From: Ditylenchus dipsaci
Taxonomy: Eukaryota > Nematoda > Chromadorea > Rhabditida > Anguinidae
Direction of reading: 5' to 3'
Length of the DNA: 64,000 nucleotides
Assembly (NCBI GenBank): GCA_004194705.1
Contig: SADC01000115.1
Coordinates: 151,659 to 215,658 of the forward strand
How positions within the stretch are numbered: the stretch's first letter is position 1; every line of letters starts with the position of its first letter. This document shows positions 47,389 to 59,069 of this stretch, piece by piece. A program made the position numbers and the translations under genes. The notes under the pieces were generated by a model. It was not told the origin of the DNA. It ran no database searches and worked only from the letters and a program-made list of their open reading frames with translations.

Positions 47389-47740
47389 GTAACTTACTTG
47401 AGAGGAGTGACCAAAAAGTAGGTCAAAAACACAATGCCACAAACACGGTTTTGAGTCAGGGGGGGGGCTCTTATTAGAGGTAATACGGTATGTCAATGTT
47501 GCTCACGAATGTCTATAGATCAAAACATGTGTCGATTTTGAAACCGCAGGTTTACCTGTTTTTGTAACAATTTTGCAAGTTAAGTTTTTTTTGGACCTCG
47601 ATTCTCGACGTTTGTAAAATTTTTCACACAAAATATACTTTTCTACAGTTGTTCAGCATTAAATTCTCTACCAGTATATACATTTGTCTTAAACCGGTAT
47701 CGTGGTGCTTAGTGAAAGTTAATATTTATTGTTTTACAGG

Positions 47741-47860
47741 TACCGTATTCTCTCTCATAAAACACACATTCTCTATTAGAACCACACTCTCTAATAGAAC
47801 CACACCCAAGGGCGGTTGAAATATAGAACTAAATGTGGTTCTATTAGAGAGAATACGGTA
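47741..47860. mobile_element. Short TACCGTATT-family copy (subfamily C)
   Basis: Starts TACCGTATTCTCTCTCATAA and ends TCTATTAGAGAGAATACGGT A. Between are repeats of TCTAATAGAACCACAC. Only 120 bp long. Confidence 0.85.
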
Positions 47861-48057
47861 ATTTTTCGAAATACTTGTGCGGATTTTATTACTAATTCTT
47901 GGTTTAGGTGCGAAAACTCATGACTCTTGACTAAAACACATATAGCAACCACATGTAAATGCAAAATTAACAACAGAACAGAGCATCTTCGACTACTGGC
48001 GGCTCTATAACAGAACTCGGTGTTTTTTGCCTTGTTCCCTCCCGTTTTTTTTTGAAT

Positions 48058-48187
48058 ATTTTAGGCTTTAGGCTTAGGCAAAGGTAGGTCAGCGTATGTT
48101 AAGACGAACTCAAAGATAAGTCTAAGATATGTTTGAGTCTTCCTAACATACGCTGGCTTACCCTTGCCTTAACCTTAGCTTAAAAAG
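48058..48187. mobile_element. CATACGCTGG-family foldback
   Basis: GGCTTAGGCAAAGGTAGGTC and AGCGTATGTTAAGACG face CTTCCTAACATACGCTGGCT and CCCTTGCCTTAACC. The compact 130-bp form appears to be the core on its own, without the outer arms seen at 18148 and 32843. Confidence 0.78.
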
Positions 48188-48569
48188 TCTTTAAAAACCA
48201 CAAGATAGACCAAGGCAAAAACCTTGAGTTCTGGTATACAACACTACTGGCGATGCACGAATTCAAAAAAAAAATATTTGCAGGGTGGATTTCATACGAT
48301 CTTTACAATTAAAACATAATTATTATTCTAGGCGGTTTCTTGTCAGCATTATCCATTTTCTTTATTAGAAAGGCGAACTCATCTATTTTATACCCTAAAA
48401 TCAGGAAGCTGTCAATCAAAAAGGGTATTAAGTCTGAAATCATCGTAAAAATAGGAGAGTTAGTTGTCCGTCTATTAGATAGTGCCTTTCTAAAAAATAG
48501 TAATAAGCCTATATTTATATTTGTTAATCCGGGTATATAATTTTTTACCTCCTAAAAAATTCGACAAAA

Positions 48570-48999
48570 TACAGTCAAACCTCGATTTAGTGGCACCCCA
48601 AAAGTTCGTTCCCGCTAGGGTCCGACACTTTTTTTAACCCAATTTGCAAAATATTTTATCGATTCTGTTATGACAGTCTGGTCGCAAATATCGTGAGGAT
48701 TCCGATTTTGCCGATCGTTTTTTGAAAAGTAAACGAATTTTGGGTTAAAAAAGTGAAACCTCGATATAGTGGCACCTGTTTTCAAAAAAGGGGTGCCACT
48801 ATATCGAGGTTTCACTTTTTTAACCCAAAATTCGTTTACTTTTCAAAAAACGATCGGCAAAATCGGAATCCTCACGATATTTGCGACCAGACTGTCATAA
48901 CAGAATCGATAAAATATTTTGCAAATTGGGTTAAAAAAAGTGTCGGACCCTAGGCGCGAACGAACTTTTGGGGTGCCACTAAATCGAGGTTCGACTGTA
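48570..48999. mobile_element. pogo/Tigger-like perfect foldback
   Basis: 430-bp near-perfect palindrome. Starts TACAGTCAAACCTCGATTTA and ends AAATCGAGGTTCGACTGTA. Inside each arm are CCCCAAAAGTTCG and GGTCCGACACTTTTT, and the centre repeats CCTCGATATAGTGGCACC. The two 66-residue frames on opposite strands are identical because of the symmetry. Confidence 0.92.
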
Positions 49000-49157
49000 G
49001 ACGAAATAATTGATTTTGACCGTCAGAATTGCTGTGAAAGGAGCGCGTAATTACAAAGAAAACGGTTTTCACTTTAAAATATTTTACTTATTTTAATTTG
49101 AGTGACTGCACACGGCGTGTCAAAACCGTCAAAAGACCAAATTGTGTTCTTCGTAAA

Positions 49158-49227
49158 GTCGAACCTCGATAAACCGGCACCCTAAGGTTGGACCCTAGGG
49201 GTGCCGGCTTAACGAGGTTTGACTGTA
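49158..49227. mobile_element. Minimal pogo-like element (70 bp)
   Basis: GTCGAACCTCGATAAACCGG at the left faces CCGGCTTAACGAGGTTTGAC at the right around GGTTGGACCCTAGGGGTG. It is a terminal-repeats-only derivative of the family. Confidence 0.8.
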
Positions 49228-49894
49228 TAGGGACAAATTAAAAAATAATAATTATAATAAATATTTTAATCATTCTTCCTTTTATGCTATAGTGAGCGCC
49301 TATTTGCGTAATTTTAGAACACATTTGACGAAAATAGGTATGAGATAAAAGAAAGATGCAGGAAAATATATAAATGCAACAGAGAGAAACATGAAGAATG
49401 ACAAACGCAATTTTCATTGCGCAGAAAAGCCCAGTTTTGGATTTTGGAAATTGGACAGACAGGATTCCGGGCCGGATTTTCAATACAAAACCGAATTACG
49501 GTCCTGTCATCAGCATCAAAAAATTGTGTTAGAAAATTTAGAATGAAGGTTTTAAAATTAACCAAAAAAAGTTTGTAAAATTTGCTCCCTCTGAACATTA
49601 TAAGGTCCAGGAATAGAGGAAGAAATGAGAGAATCATTGAGCTGATACAACATTACTTCTAAAAGAATCTAAGAAAGGTTTTTATTTTTTATATGTCTTT
49701 CAGTGGGCTTATAACGAAGGGAAGACATAAAACTGTTAAACAATCAAACTTTGTAATTATCTCAAATTCAACAGATACATCACTCTACGGTTCAAACTGT
49801 GGTTATTCTAAATTTTTGGCGCATTTTTCACTAGTTTGTAAATCATGTTTAAACGAATCCTGTGTAACTTTTATATGCTTAAAAGGATTAAAAA

Positions 49895-50405
49895 AAGGTT
49901 ATTTTTTGACATTTTTTCACACAAAAAATGAATTTTTGAAATTTTTTTTTTACCAAAATTCGACTTTTTGTTTTGGGGGACCAAGGTAAATTACTTTGTA
50001 TTAAGGTATTCTACCCCGTTTTGGTCACTGAAGCTGGGCAAAAAGAGTCTCTTTATGCATTTTTGATCAATAGTCTTGCTAGGGATTATTTCCAAGGTAA
50101 ATGAGTGCGCGAATCTCTAACCTCTTCGGTGGGCTTCGCGGTTTGGAGTTGAGATACGCACACTCATATACCTTAGACAGAAATCACTCGAAAGTGACTC
50201 TATATGCATGAAAATGTATGCATACCAGAGTTTCTTTATGCGGTAGGCCCATTTAACAAAACTATGTTAGAATTCCATCTTTTTGCCTTATCCAGGTACC
50301 CTTTCAGGTCAGACTGCCTTGGGGGACCAAGGCGAAAAGTAGAATTTTGGTCAAAATTTTTTTTCAAAAAACCCATTTTTTGTGTTGAAAAATGTCAAAA
50401 AATAA
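49895..50405. mobile_element. Composite palindrome C
   Basis: The outer arms (TTGACATTTTTTCACACAAA...GGGGGACCAAGG and CCTTGGGGGACCAAGG...AAAATGTCAAAA) are mirrored. The inside shares ATCACTCGAAAGTGACTCTA and CCAGAGTTT...GCGGTAGGCCC with the cores of palindromes A and B. The AGGGCTGTATTGGG ends of those cores are missing here. Confidence 0.7.
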
Positions 50406-50421
50406 CTTTTTTTTTATATTT

Positions 50422-50800
50422 TTAAAGGATCATGGTTTTTGAACGCACCGGCATCTCTAAATTTTGAATTGGCGAGGACACTTTTTTACTCTGAATATAT
50501 TCAACAATTTTTTTTTCAAATTATTTTTTGTTTGCATGTAAAATTTTTATCGAAATATAGAACTATTCGCTAGTCGAACCCAACGTTGCTGCCAGATCGG
50601 ACGAATTAGGCTACTTTCACTGCACCATAACTGCTTATATGTGATTGTAATTTAAACTGGACTAAGACATAAAATTTAAATTCTCAATGCAAAAAAAAAA
50701 TAATTCACATTCAAATTTAACTGGTCTCGATGATAAAAAGTGTCCCCCGCCAATTCGAAGTTTGAAAATGTCGCTGCGTCTAAAAACCATTGCCCTTTAA
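50422..50800. mobile_element. TTAA-bounded MITE
   Basis: TTAA at 50422-50425 and 50797-50800. The ends read inward as AAGGATCATGGTTTTTGAAC on the left and the complement AAAACCATTGCCCTT on the right, with GAATTGGCGAGGACAC facing GTGTCCCCCGCCAATTC. TTAA target choice fits piggyBac- or Kolobok-type elements. Confidence 0.8.
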
Positions 50801-51659
50801 GCATATAAAATTTACTAAGGAGTCGTTTAAACATGATTTACAAATTAGTGAAAATGCGATTTGATTTGGGAGCGTATTGCCAGTCAATCTATCTTGAAAG
50901 GTTGGTGAATCTACTCCATGGGGTGCATTATCGCCAACGGTGAGGGACTCGACCTTTATAGTGGGACTTGATCAGTAACAAAACGGCGGTTGCGCCTTGA
51001 TCAAGTATATCTCGGATTTCACTCGACCTGCTTGATATAGCGGTGTCTCCCAGTAAGGGTAGCTGCTTGTGTCATTCGCTCACTATAAGAACGGTATCTC
51101 ATTTAAGAGTTTATCAAGAGTCCTTCACGCACCACAACAAATTGAGAGCTCAGGATTTTAATCACAATCTAGATTACTCTGGAACGAAAAAATAATGATT
51201 TCAAACCCTAGGGCAGACCATTGGGCAGACAATTTGGCGAGAGACTAAACGGGTTCAAACTAGGATTTATTCCAGATTTTTTTCTGACTGTAAATATCTC
51301 TTTTAAATGTATGAAACAATGTACGATTTGAGATGTTGGACAAATTACAAATTCCCTTACAAATTCCCTTCAACTCCCTAGTCTAGGGTTCATTTCCCAA
51401 TCTGGGATTAAAAATATCATCCTTCTCTGCATTACAAGTCCATATAAGATTCGAAGATCCTTGGATCTGTTTACGCTGACAAGATAGCCAATTCTAGCAG
51501 AAGCCTCGACATTTTGAAATTTTTCCTGCCAGTGAAACGAAAAATAATAACAGAACAAAATACTGTGACGCATTTTTAGAATTTTTGTGTTAGAGAGTAG
51601 GGGGCATTTTTTGGATGCCCTCTAAGAAGGAAGGGGCCTATATTTAATAAAACACTATA

Positions 51660-51817
51660 TACCGTATTCTATCTAATAATCCCACTGTGTGATTATTTTT
51701 CGATCCCCGAAAAATCTTGAAATTGTCATTAAAAATGACCCTAACTCTAAAATCCTAGTCAAAAAACGAGGGGTGTTGGTTTATTAGAGGGATAGGATTA
51801 TTAGAGAGAATACGGTA
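51660..51817. mobile_element. TACCGTATT-family copy (subfamily C)
   Basis: TACCGTATTCTATCTAATAA at the left, TTATTAGAGAGAATACGGTA at the right, with CCCCGAAAAATC and CAAAAAACGAGGGG between. Confidence 0.85.
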
Positions 51818-52052
51818 AAAAAGTATTTTTCTTGTATAAACAGGCAAAAAAATTCATAATATATTTCAATAATGAAAATATATGTCAAGTTAGCATTTTT
51901 TGCCCTGGCATTTTCACAATTAATTTGCCAAAGGTTTTGAGCTTGTTGATTGAAAATTAAGATTTCTGTAAATTTTGCTAAATATTGTGTCACAACCAGG
52001 GCCGCAATATGAGGAACGGGGGTCATAGGAGTATTTACACCCCCTTTACAAC

Positions 52053-52306
52053 TACCGTATTTTCTCTAATTATAGACCCGGGTCTCTGATTTTTCAACTT
52101 TCGGGAAATTGGAAAATTTTGAGGTCGATCTCGAGACTTTCGTGTGCTCAACCAAAATCCAAAAAGCAGGATTGGCAGAGCTCGTGGAAGCTAAGAAAAC
52201 GCAAAGAAGATATTTTCAAAATGTTTACTCTGTGCCGAGATATAGACCCTCAATGTCGAGGGGGTTTATAATTAGAGACGGGTCTATAATTAGAGAAAAT
52301 ACGGTA
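52053..52306. mobile_element. TACCGTATT-family copy (subfamily B)
   Basis: Left end TACCGTATTTTCTCTAATTA followed by the palindrome TAGACCCGGGTCTC. The right end is GGGTCTATAATTAGAGAAAA plus TACGGTA. The interior shares GTGCTCAACCAAAATC and AAGCTAAGAAAACG with 9746-9981 and 61896-62140. The 81-residue frame here is a by-product. Confidence 0.88.
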
Positions 52307-53760
52307 CATTACCAACCAACCGCCCCCCTTGGCCGGAAAATTAGCAAAAATTAAGCAAATGAAACCCCTTGCGGCCCTAGTCACAGGTAAAGGGGGAGGG
52401 TAGAGCATTCGCTAATAGGGTCGAATTTTTTATTAAGTATATTTTTCGGTATAAAATAAATGAGCCATCGTAGATTGTTTTGAAAGAACTTTTATTAGAA
52501 TTTTTTCACTGATAACCGTGTGTTCGATGCTTTTTTACTTGATTACATCAACTCAAACACACATGACTACTCAAGATGTAGCTTGGATCGATGTATTTGG
52601 GAATAAATTAGACTGAGCAAGTGAAAACAAATGTACGTGAAACGATGAAATTAGCGGCTTTAGTGTACAATCGGGAGGTTTTTTGAATTGGTCCCCTTGT
52701 TGATCATTTCGATTTTTTTTTCTGAAATCTTAATAGTGACTTAATCAGTAACTTTATATGTAACTTAACTTTATCAACTTTATCAGTAACTTTATCAATT
52801 TAATTTTAACTTGATGATAATGTAACTTTATCCGGTAATGGCTCGTTTACGGACTTAGACTTAGAGTGAGACTAAAGGGTGTTCACGGAGTGCGAGACTT
52901 AAAGGTGTTCATATAGCCAAAAAAGTCTCAGTCTAGGTCGCAATCCTTGAACGAACCATAAATTGATTAGGGCGTTGTAGCGCTGCGCATCAGGTGTAAT
53001 ACTGAGCAAAAAATTAACAAATTGCTCAAGAAAATTTGTTTAAAAAATTCGATTTTTTAAATTTATGGGATTGTCGAAATACCCAATGAGCAATACGTAA
53101 AGCTGGCAAAGTATCTTTTGCTCTGTAAGTGGTTTTATCTTCTGCTTCATGCGCCCCAGGTTTCCTAAATATTACCGAAATAGCAAAAAGAGCGTAAATA
53201 CCCCCAATAACCTTGAGGTTTTGGATAGTAAATTCGCTGTTTTGGTGTTATCAAACCGTGTTCAGCTCCCGATTCTGCGTGAGATACCAATGGTTAGGTT
53301 TTAGTTTTCCTACAATCGAATATTTTCGGCTACTCCAAGATGATACCTTTTGGGTTGATACCTGCCCTCCAGGTGTATAAGGGACGAAAAACAGGTCAAA
53401 TATCGAAATAACATGACTTCCCTTCAAGACAAAATATACCCTGAAAAACATACTCCAAATAACCCCCCTCAAATAACCGAAATCTTTCGAATTTTAGAGA
53501 TTTTAGGTCAAAATCTTTATTTTGTTGCTCAAAAATCAATAAGCACTGGATAAAATGGCACTTTTTGACCAAATTCCTTTATTTTACCAAAATGTCCTTT
53601 ATTTGAAAATTTTGATTTCCGAGCCCTGCTTTAAAGGGTGGCAGTGGAATTCAGTTTTGCTAACAGCGGCCTGTTGTTGGACCGTCGACATTTGGGGGTC
53701 GACAGTTAGGTTTTTATCGAAGGTGACTCTGGAATCCAGAGTCTGGATGCATGAAACATA
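52307..53760. other. No gene recognised
   Basis: AT-rich. TTATCAGTAACTTTATCAA repeats a few times near 52740-52800, and AGTCTCAGTCTAGG words occur near 52855-52940. No supported coding sequence. Confidence 0.35.
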
Positions 53761-53835
53761 TACAGTCGACGCTCTTTATAACGGACACGTAGGGACCGAC
53801 ATTTCTGTCCGTTATACAGAGCGTCCGTTATATAA
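53761..53835. mobile_element. pogo-like solo end / mini-element
   Basis: TACAGTCGACGCTCTTTATAAC followed by GGACACGTAGGGACC, then GTCCGTTATACAGAGCGTCC. One terminal repeat pairs with a short internal mirror. Confidence 0.65.
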
Positions 53836-55423
53836 AGTGACTATAAAATGGCGATTTTACAGACACTCCTAAGCCATTTTACCTGCACTGTTTTGCGGTT
53901 AAAACTCTGAAAAATCGTCCAAATTAGCAACAAGCATAAAGAAATTTGACTACAAATCAGTTTTTCTCCGTTGTTACGCTGTCTGTCTCATCCTTTCTTT
54001 GCTGTGCTTCCAACTTTTTAAAATTCTTACTTAATGTCTATCGCCGACAACTGGAAAAGTGCATCGAAGTTGGTGAAAGAAGTGTAGGCAATCATATGCG
54101 AATGTTCAGTAAAGTTGAACTTTCCTATGAAAAATTGGTGATTTTGTTGAGTGTTTTTGTTGTGGTTGAATGAACAATGTTATGCAAGTCAGATGTTATT
54201 TTGTTTCCGGAATCTTAGCTTTCGAAGAAAAAAGGTTGCTTGAAAATAACGAAAATATAAAAAGTTACAGGCAGAACAAAGCACGCCGAAATCTCGGGCC
54301 ATATGGTAGTATTTAAACCTGTGACCTAGTTGATGGGTATATAAAGCCCTGTGGTTTTTCGATCCTTTATCAGCCTTCTCATTCCAACTTTTTGGCCTAT
54401 GGGTCCGAGATCTTAAGAGATTTGATTTAAAGTCGCATACTGGCTATTCAATGTGACCAAAGTCCCTGGTCGAGTGAAAAAAGTTCACGAGGTTTCCTTG
54501 TGTGAAGATGCAAATTTAGAAGTACTGCTTGTGGAAGAAATCGATAAAGATCAAGAAAAAATAACTATGAACTCGCTGTATCAATTTATTGAGATCATTC
54601 ATGTTTCTATGTATCAATTTTTCGGAGAATTTTACAATTAAATTTCAAATTGCACAGGGACGAAAAATTATATACCCCCTCTAATTATAGTCCATTCTCG
54701 AAGAGGAATTGAAAAATTGTAGACCCGACCCATTAATTAGAACCGTTTTTAACAGATCTTTAAATCTTTTTCAATTTTTGAATCAAAATCAAATGATACA
54801 TACATCGACTAATCAAAAATAATTTTCATAGATTTTTCAATCTTATGTCTTTACCAAATGTCTTTACCAACGACTTTACCAAAGTTGACTTCAACCTGAA
54901 ATTTGCCTAACTATACTCAAACTTTGAGTTTAATTCTCCCTGATTTTATTGTCCTGACCAACTTCAACTAAAATTCTGGTTTACACACCTAAACTCAGCT
55001 AACCCAGCCATGAAACCCAGTCGAACCTGTCATCACTTCTAGCCGACTTCTGGTACATTCTAACTCTATCTGAAGCTCATTTCACCCTAAATTCCTGTCT
55101 TTTTTACATAAAAACGACTTCTGAAGTATCACAGTCGCTAGCCGTTGTGTAGTACTTGAGATTAATGAAAATACTGTTGTATTTATTCGTCGCTTTTTGC
55201 AATTTTAAATATCAACAAGTTCTTAAAAAAATATTTTGTTTGCTAAAAAATTTAAAGTCCATGTTACAATTATGAAAAACACTTAACTATTAAACCAAAT
55301 TATCCAAAATACCACTAAAATAGCATTATAAATTGACAAGAAAAATATTTAAAAAATATTTTTTCTTGTATTTTATAAAGATAATTTTTCAACTTAAACA
55401 GTTTAGTATCAACACGCCGCAAG
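53836..55423. other. No gene recognised; weak open frame at 54453-54641
   Basis: AT-rich. A 62-codon frame at 54453-54641 starting MTKVPGRVKKVHEV has a fairly protein-like composition, but I do not recognise it and see no splice context. TATACCCCCTCTAATTATAG at 54671 resembles an eroded TACCGTATT-family interior. Confidence 0.3.
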
Positions 55424-57871
55424 ATGTCTACTCGCAAGAAGCTTTGCCGACAGCAGGTTACTGTTTTATTATTAATTTTTCAATTTTTTTGAATCAAATG
55501 TTTGAGTTTGAAAACATCAAAACGGTATATAGTCTAAATTGCAGGGTCTTAAAATGGCCGGTTTTGAATGAATTTTGTTTGGTGCGTTGTCTTCCTAATG
55601 CACTAAGATTTGAATTTTATTGGACCGTGAAAATAAGTCCATAGACTTTTTAGAGGTTAAAATTAAAAAATAATTATTATAATTTGAAAATTTTTACAGA
55701 AAAATCAGGGGTCGTATTATAGAATTTTTTTAACTATTCTTATACGACTCCCAAACTGCTTTGCAAATAAAAAATATAAAAAAATAAAAACTGATTTGAA
55801 AGTTGAGTGAAAGCGATATATGGTTAATAATACCACAATCAAGTACCGTATTTTCTCTAATAGGCCCACCGGTAGTTTCATTTTTCAAGCCCCTCTAGGA
55901 GTGGGTTTATTAGAGTCATTTTTTAGATTTCGGTTTTGTCCAAATAGTTCTGAATTTTTTAAACTAATCACATCATCAGATAGCCCTGCAATTTCAGTTT
56001 CTAAAAAAGTATGATTTATTGCATTATCTCTAAAAACATAATACAAAAAAACAAAACACAAATATATTCGGGATCTGGGACATATACGGCAGAACATATT
56101 TGTGTTTCACTTTTTAGAAATTTTTAGATTAGAATTTTAGAAAATGAAATCGCAGGAATTCCTCATGGTTTGATTAATTTCAAAAAAAAAAAGTTGAAAA
56201 TTAAAAACTTATTATACAACACACTAAAATTCATACCAAAAAAGCAGTTTAAAAACGGAAATCGTTAAGGGGCGCGGGGGGGGGGTATTCTATACTAGGG
56301 TCAGATTTTCGAAGACCTACATAACGTTTTACAATAGCTCACGGACACTATGGGGAGTTCCGATGTAAGCAAAATTTTTTATTTCAAGAGTTTTCTTTTG
56401 AGTACAAAACAAAATGCTCAGTTTATAAATTCAATTCTAACCGGCATGAAGAAAAAACCGGAAGATGAGAATATTCTCAAGAATAAAGTGAGAATAAACC
56501 AGAAAGAAGGTAAAAGCCACGTCGTGTAAAAATAATTCGGTAGCTCATTAAATTAAGATTGAATTGGTTTAAGTTTAGACACAAAAAAATTTTTCGTGGC
56601 ATATTACCGGTTTTTCGTGGCAGAAATAAACACTTTCGTGACATTTTTTCTTTTATTGATTATAAACAATAAATTAGAACAAACAGAAAAAGCCAAATAA
56701 ACCTTGAACCAAGAATATTTGTGAGAATAAAGCAGCAAAATATTCTGCACTAGCTTTTTAGAAGAAAACCGTACCTCTAGAAAAAACCATACCTGTTTTT
56801 AATGAGCCTTTAAGAAAAATGGGCTATTTTAGGGCATGGCACACGTATTTCTACGTCTGATTTTTTACATTTTTGCTCAGGAAGTCTTAAAGACGCATTC
56901 ACAATGAGGAGTCTGTTTGGGGATGCTAAAACAGACTACTCACTAAGAATCTGCGAAACAGAATCCTCGCTTCTTTACTGTTTTCCCCAAATTATTCAGT
57001 TGGTTTTTTTATTTTTCAGTTGCTTATATAGGATCTGAAATCATGTAATTGAAGTTTAGGGCTATCACATGAGCTATTGACTGAGTAAAATTGCTTCAAA
57101 AACTCAGATAAAATTTTAAGAATCCGCCCAGGAATCCTAACTCAAATTCGAGTGCGGATGCTTGGGCGGAGTCTTTCTTCTTTAACTCAATTTTTTCAAC
57201 AGCATCTACTTTATTAATAACTCATTTGGTAGCCTTGAACCCTAGCTACAAAATGGCAGCAACCGAATTTTTTTTGAAAATTAAAAAAAAGTTATGGCCA
57301 TTTTTGTGTGACAAATCTGATTTAGCATCCGCAAACAGCCTCCTCATTGTGAACGTAGCTTAAAACAGTGTGGTCCATAGCTAGTCAGTAATTTTCGTGT
57401 TAATAGAAAATTAGAAAAATTTTAAAAATATTTTAGAATAAGTATTTTAGTTTGGATTCCCGCTGAGCGATTTCAGAAAGCTGTGCTCATCCCAAGAACA
57501 TCACCAGTTCATAGAGAAGCTTTTTAGAGCTTTTATTGACCTAGTATGTCCGGAGGCTTTTGATAGTCCCGTGAAAGCGAGCCGATGGCTTCACAAAGTT
57601 ATTTTTTTAGTTGAGCAAGAAGAACATAATTTAAAACCTTCTTTAAGGTTTTCCTGAAAATGTCTTCTGAAAAATGGACTTCTAAGCCAAAGGCTGAGTG
57701 GCGGTGACTGTTGGTGTTCGAGCTACGCTCAAAGAATGTTTGAGGAATGAGAACAAGCTCAAGGAAAAAGTGGAAATCAAAACAGACGAGAAAAACCTTA
57801 TTCCAAGTAGCTTTCTTACGCGTAATTTACAAAGGCTGAAAAACGAGAACAGGCTTATCAGAAAACGCTAA
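55424..57871 (+). CDS. Putative small gene with C-terminal coiled coil (tentative)
   Basis: Not recognised. Candidate exons: 55424-55456 (MSTRKKLCRQQ, donor CAG|GTTACT, phase 0), 56389-56509 (SFLLSTKQNAQFINSILTG then a Lys-rich stretch, phase 1 at its donor) and 57451-57871. The last exon encodes FGFPLSDFRKLCSSQEHHQF, IEKLFRAFIDLVCPEAF and KASRWLHKVIFLVEQEEH. After two one-base gaps at homopolymers (57649-57652 TTTT, 57703-57704 GG) it continues with SKPKAEWR..VGVRATLKEC and a charged helix, KLKEKVEIKTDEK, to LKNENRLIRKR and a TAA at 57869. The helix could be a leucine-zipper coiled coil. The phase of the second junction does not fit without a further missing base, so the exon linkage is uncertain. 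Confidence 0.4.
55844..55863 (+). repeat. Solo TACCGTATT-family end
   Basis: TACCGTATTTTCTCTAATAG followed by GCCCACCGG. GGTTTATTAGAG at 55903 may be an inner mirror. No matching outer right end was found. Confidence 0.65.
56887..57364. mobile_element. Foldback in the putative gene's second intron
   Basis: TTAAAGACGCATTCACAATG and GAGGAGTCTGTTTGGGGATG are mirrored by CATCCGCAAACAGCCTCCTC and ATTGTGAACGTAGCTTAA. Confidence 0.78.
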
Positions 57872-58122
57872 AGTCTAAAGTTTTATCATCTTATCTGTCA
57901 TTATAGAAAAAGTAATGAGAATGAGAAAATAGCTCTATATAATGAGTCATTAGATAGATATAGAAAACGAAACAAAAACAGCGATAAAAACACAAAAAGT
58001 AAAGAAAAGATAGTTCATAGAAAATAAATAGTTTGATATAATAGGAGCTAGCAAAATGATTATTTTCGGTCAACTTCTCAATCATCTTGCAGGGAATTTT
58101 AAATAAGGTTCATTCATACTTC

Positions 58123-58266
58123 GCCAAAACCGGAACAGAACACGTGTTTCGCCAGAACACCAACCGAAACATTCATGTTATGCCGGAACAAAAATGTTTC
58201 GGTCAGTGTTTCGACAAAACATGAAGTTGTTTCGGTCGAAGTGTTCTGCCGGAACTGGGGTTTCGG
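58123..58266. mobile_element. Foldback of CGGAAC/GTTCCG words
   Basis: GCCAAAACCGGAACAGAACA is mirrored by TGTTCTGCCGGAACTGGGGT. The inside repeats GTTTCGGTC and GAAACATTCATG. Confidence 0.7.
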
Positions 58267-58355
58267 AACAATGAGTTCAGGTGGCTAATTTTAGTACAGA
58301 AATGGGCCCTATTTAGGTAATTAGATTGTTTAGATACTATCCAGATGGTTCGGAT

Positions 58356-59069
58356 TAGAGTTGTGATATTCGCGCGAAGATTGAAAAGTCCGAATATTCG
58401 CGCGAATATTCGGAATGTTCGCGAACATTAGCGAATATTGAAATTTCAGAATGTAGCTCATTTTACGGCAAAAAAATTCCATAAAATTTATTTAGATGTT
58501 TTTACAGAAACATTATCTACAAAATGGGCATTTATTTGACCAAAACACTCACTAAAAAAGCAGGTTACAACAAATCTAATACAATAAGATGAAGCGAGAG
58601 TTGACTGTATAGCAGTAGTTGACTGTATACCTAACAAATTATAATTAGATCGCACTGTGGCGAGAGCGCACTATAGCGGGGAATGTTTGCTATCTAGCCT
58701 CCAGGCGGGATTTCGGGACGGGATTTTCAACTGAAAAAATTTGGGATCGCGATTTCGGCTTAAAATTGGCGCGGGAATCCCGACGGGATTCCGCGCCAAT
58801 TTTCCGTCCTAATTTTCCGCTATTCCGACCGATGCGGTATATTCTAAAAAGGCGCTTTTACTACTTTTTTGAGGCTATCTGCAGTATTTAGACTGAAAAT
58901 ATTTTTCTAGATAAAAACACATTTTTAAAAATAAAAGTTTTGGTCAAAACATCAATTTTGGACAAAAAAGTTCACCAAAATTACAAAAGTTTGTCACCGA
59001 ATCTTTGCGCTTTTTAAAGATTGCGAAGATATTTTATCTTCGCGCGAATATTCGGACTTCACAAATCTA
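58356..59069. mobile_element. 714-bp hAT-type element, 8-bp TSD
   Basis: Begins TAGAGTTGTGATATTCGCGC and ends with the near-complement GCGCGAATATTCGGACTTCA then CAAATCTA. It is flanked by GTTCGGAT (58348-58355 and 59070-59077). The sub-terminal region is built from CGCGAATATTCG words. The centre holds a GGCGCGGGAATCCCG hairpin (58760-58800). Confidence 0.9.

Larger units (their letters stand above)
44917..47490. mobile_element. TACCGTATT-family foldback split by an LTR retrotransposon
   Basis: The left half (44917-45067) starts TACCGTATTACCTCTAATAA. The right half (47389-47490) ends TTATTAGAGGTAATACGGTA. GGTCACTCCTCTCAACCAAG faces CTTGAGAGGAGTGACC across the insertion. Removing the retrotransposon and one GTAAC copy leaves an element of about 248 bp resembling 39818-40081. 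Confidence 0.9.

Noticed and set aside
48615..48953. Two identical 66-residue frames on opposite strands
   Set aside because: A consequence of the perfect palindrome at 48570-48999, not a duplicated gene.
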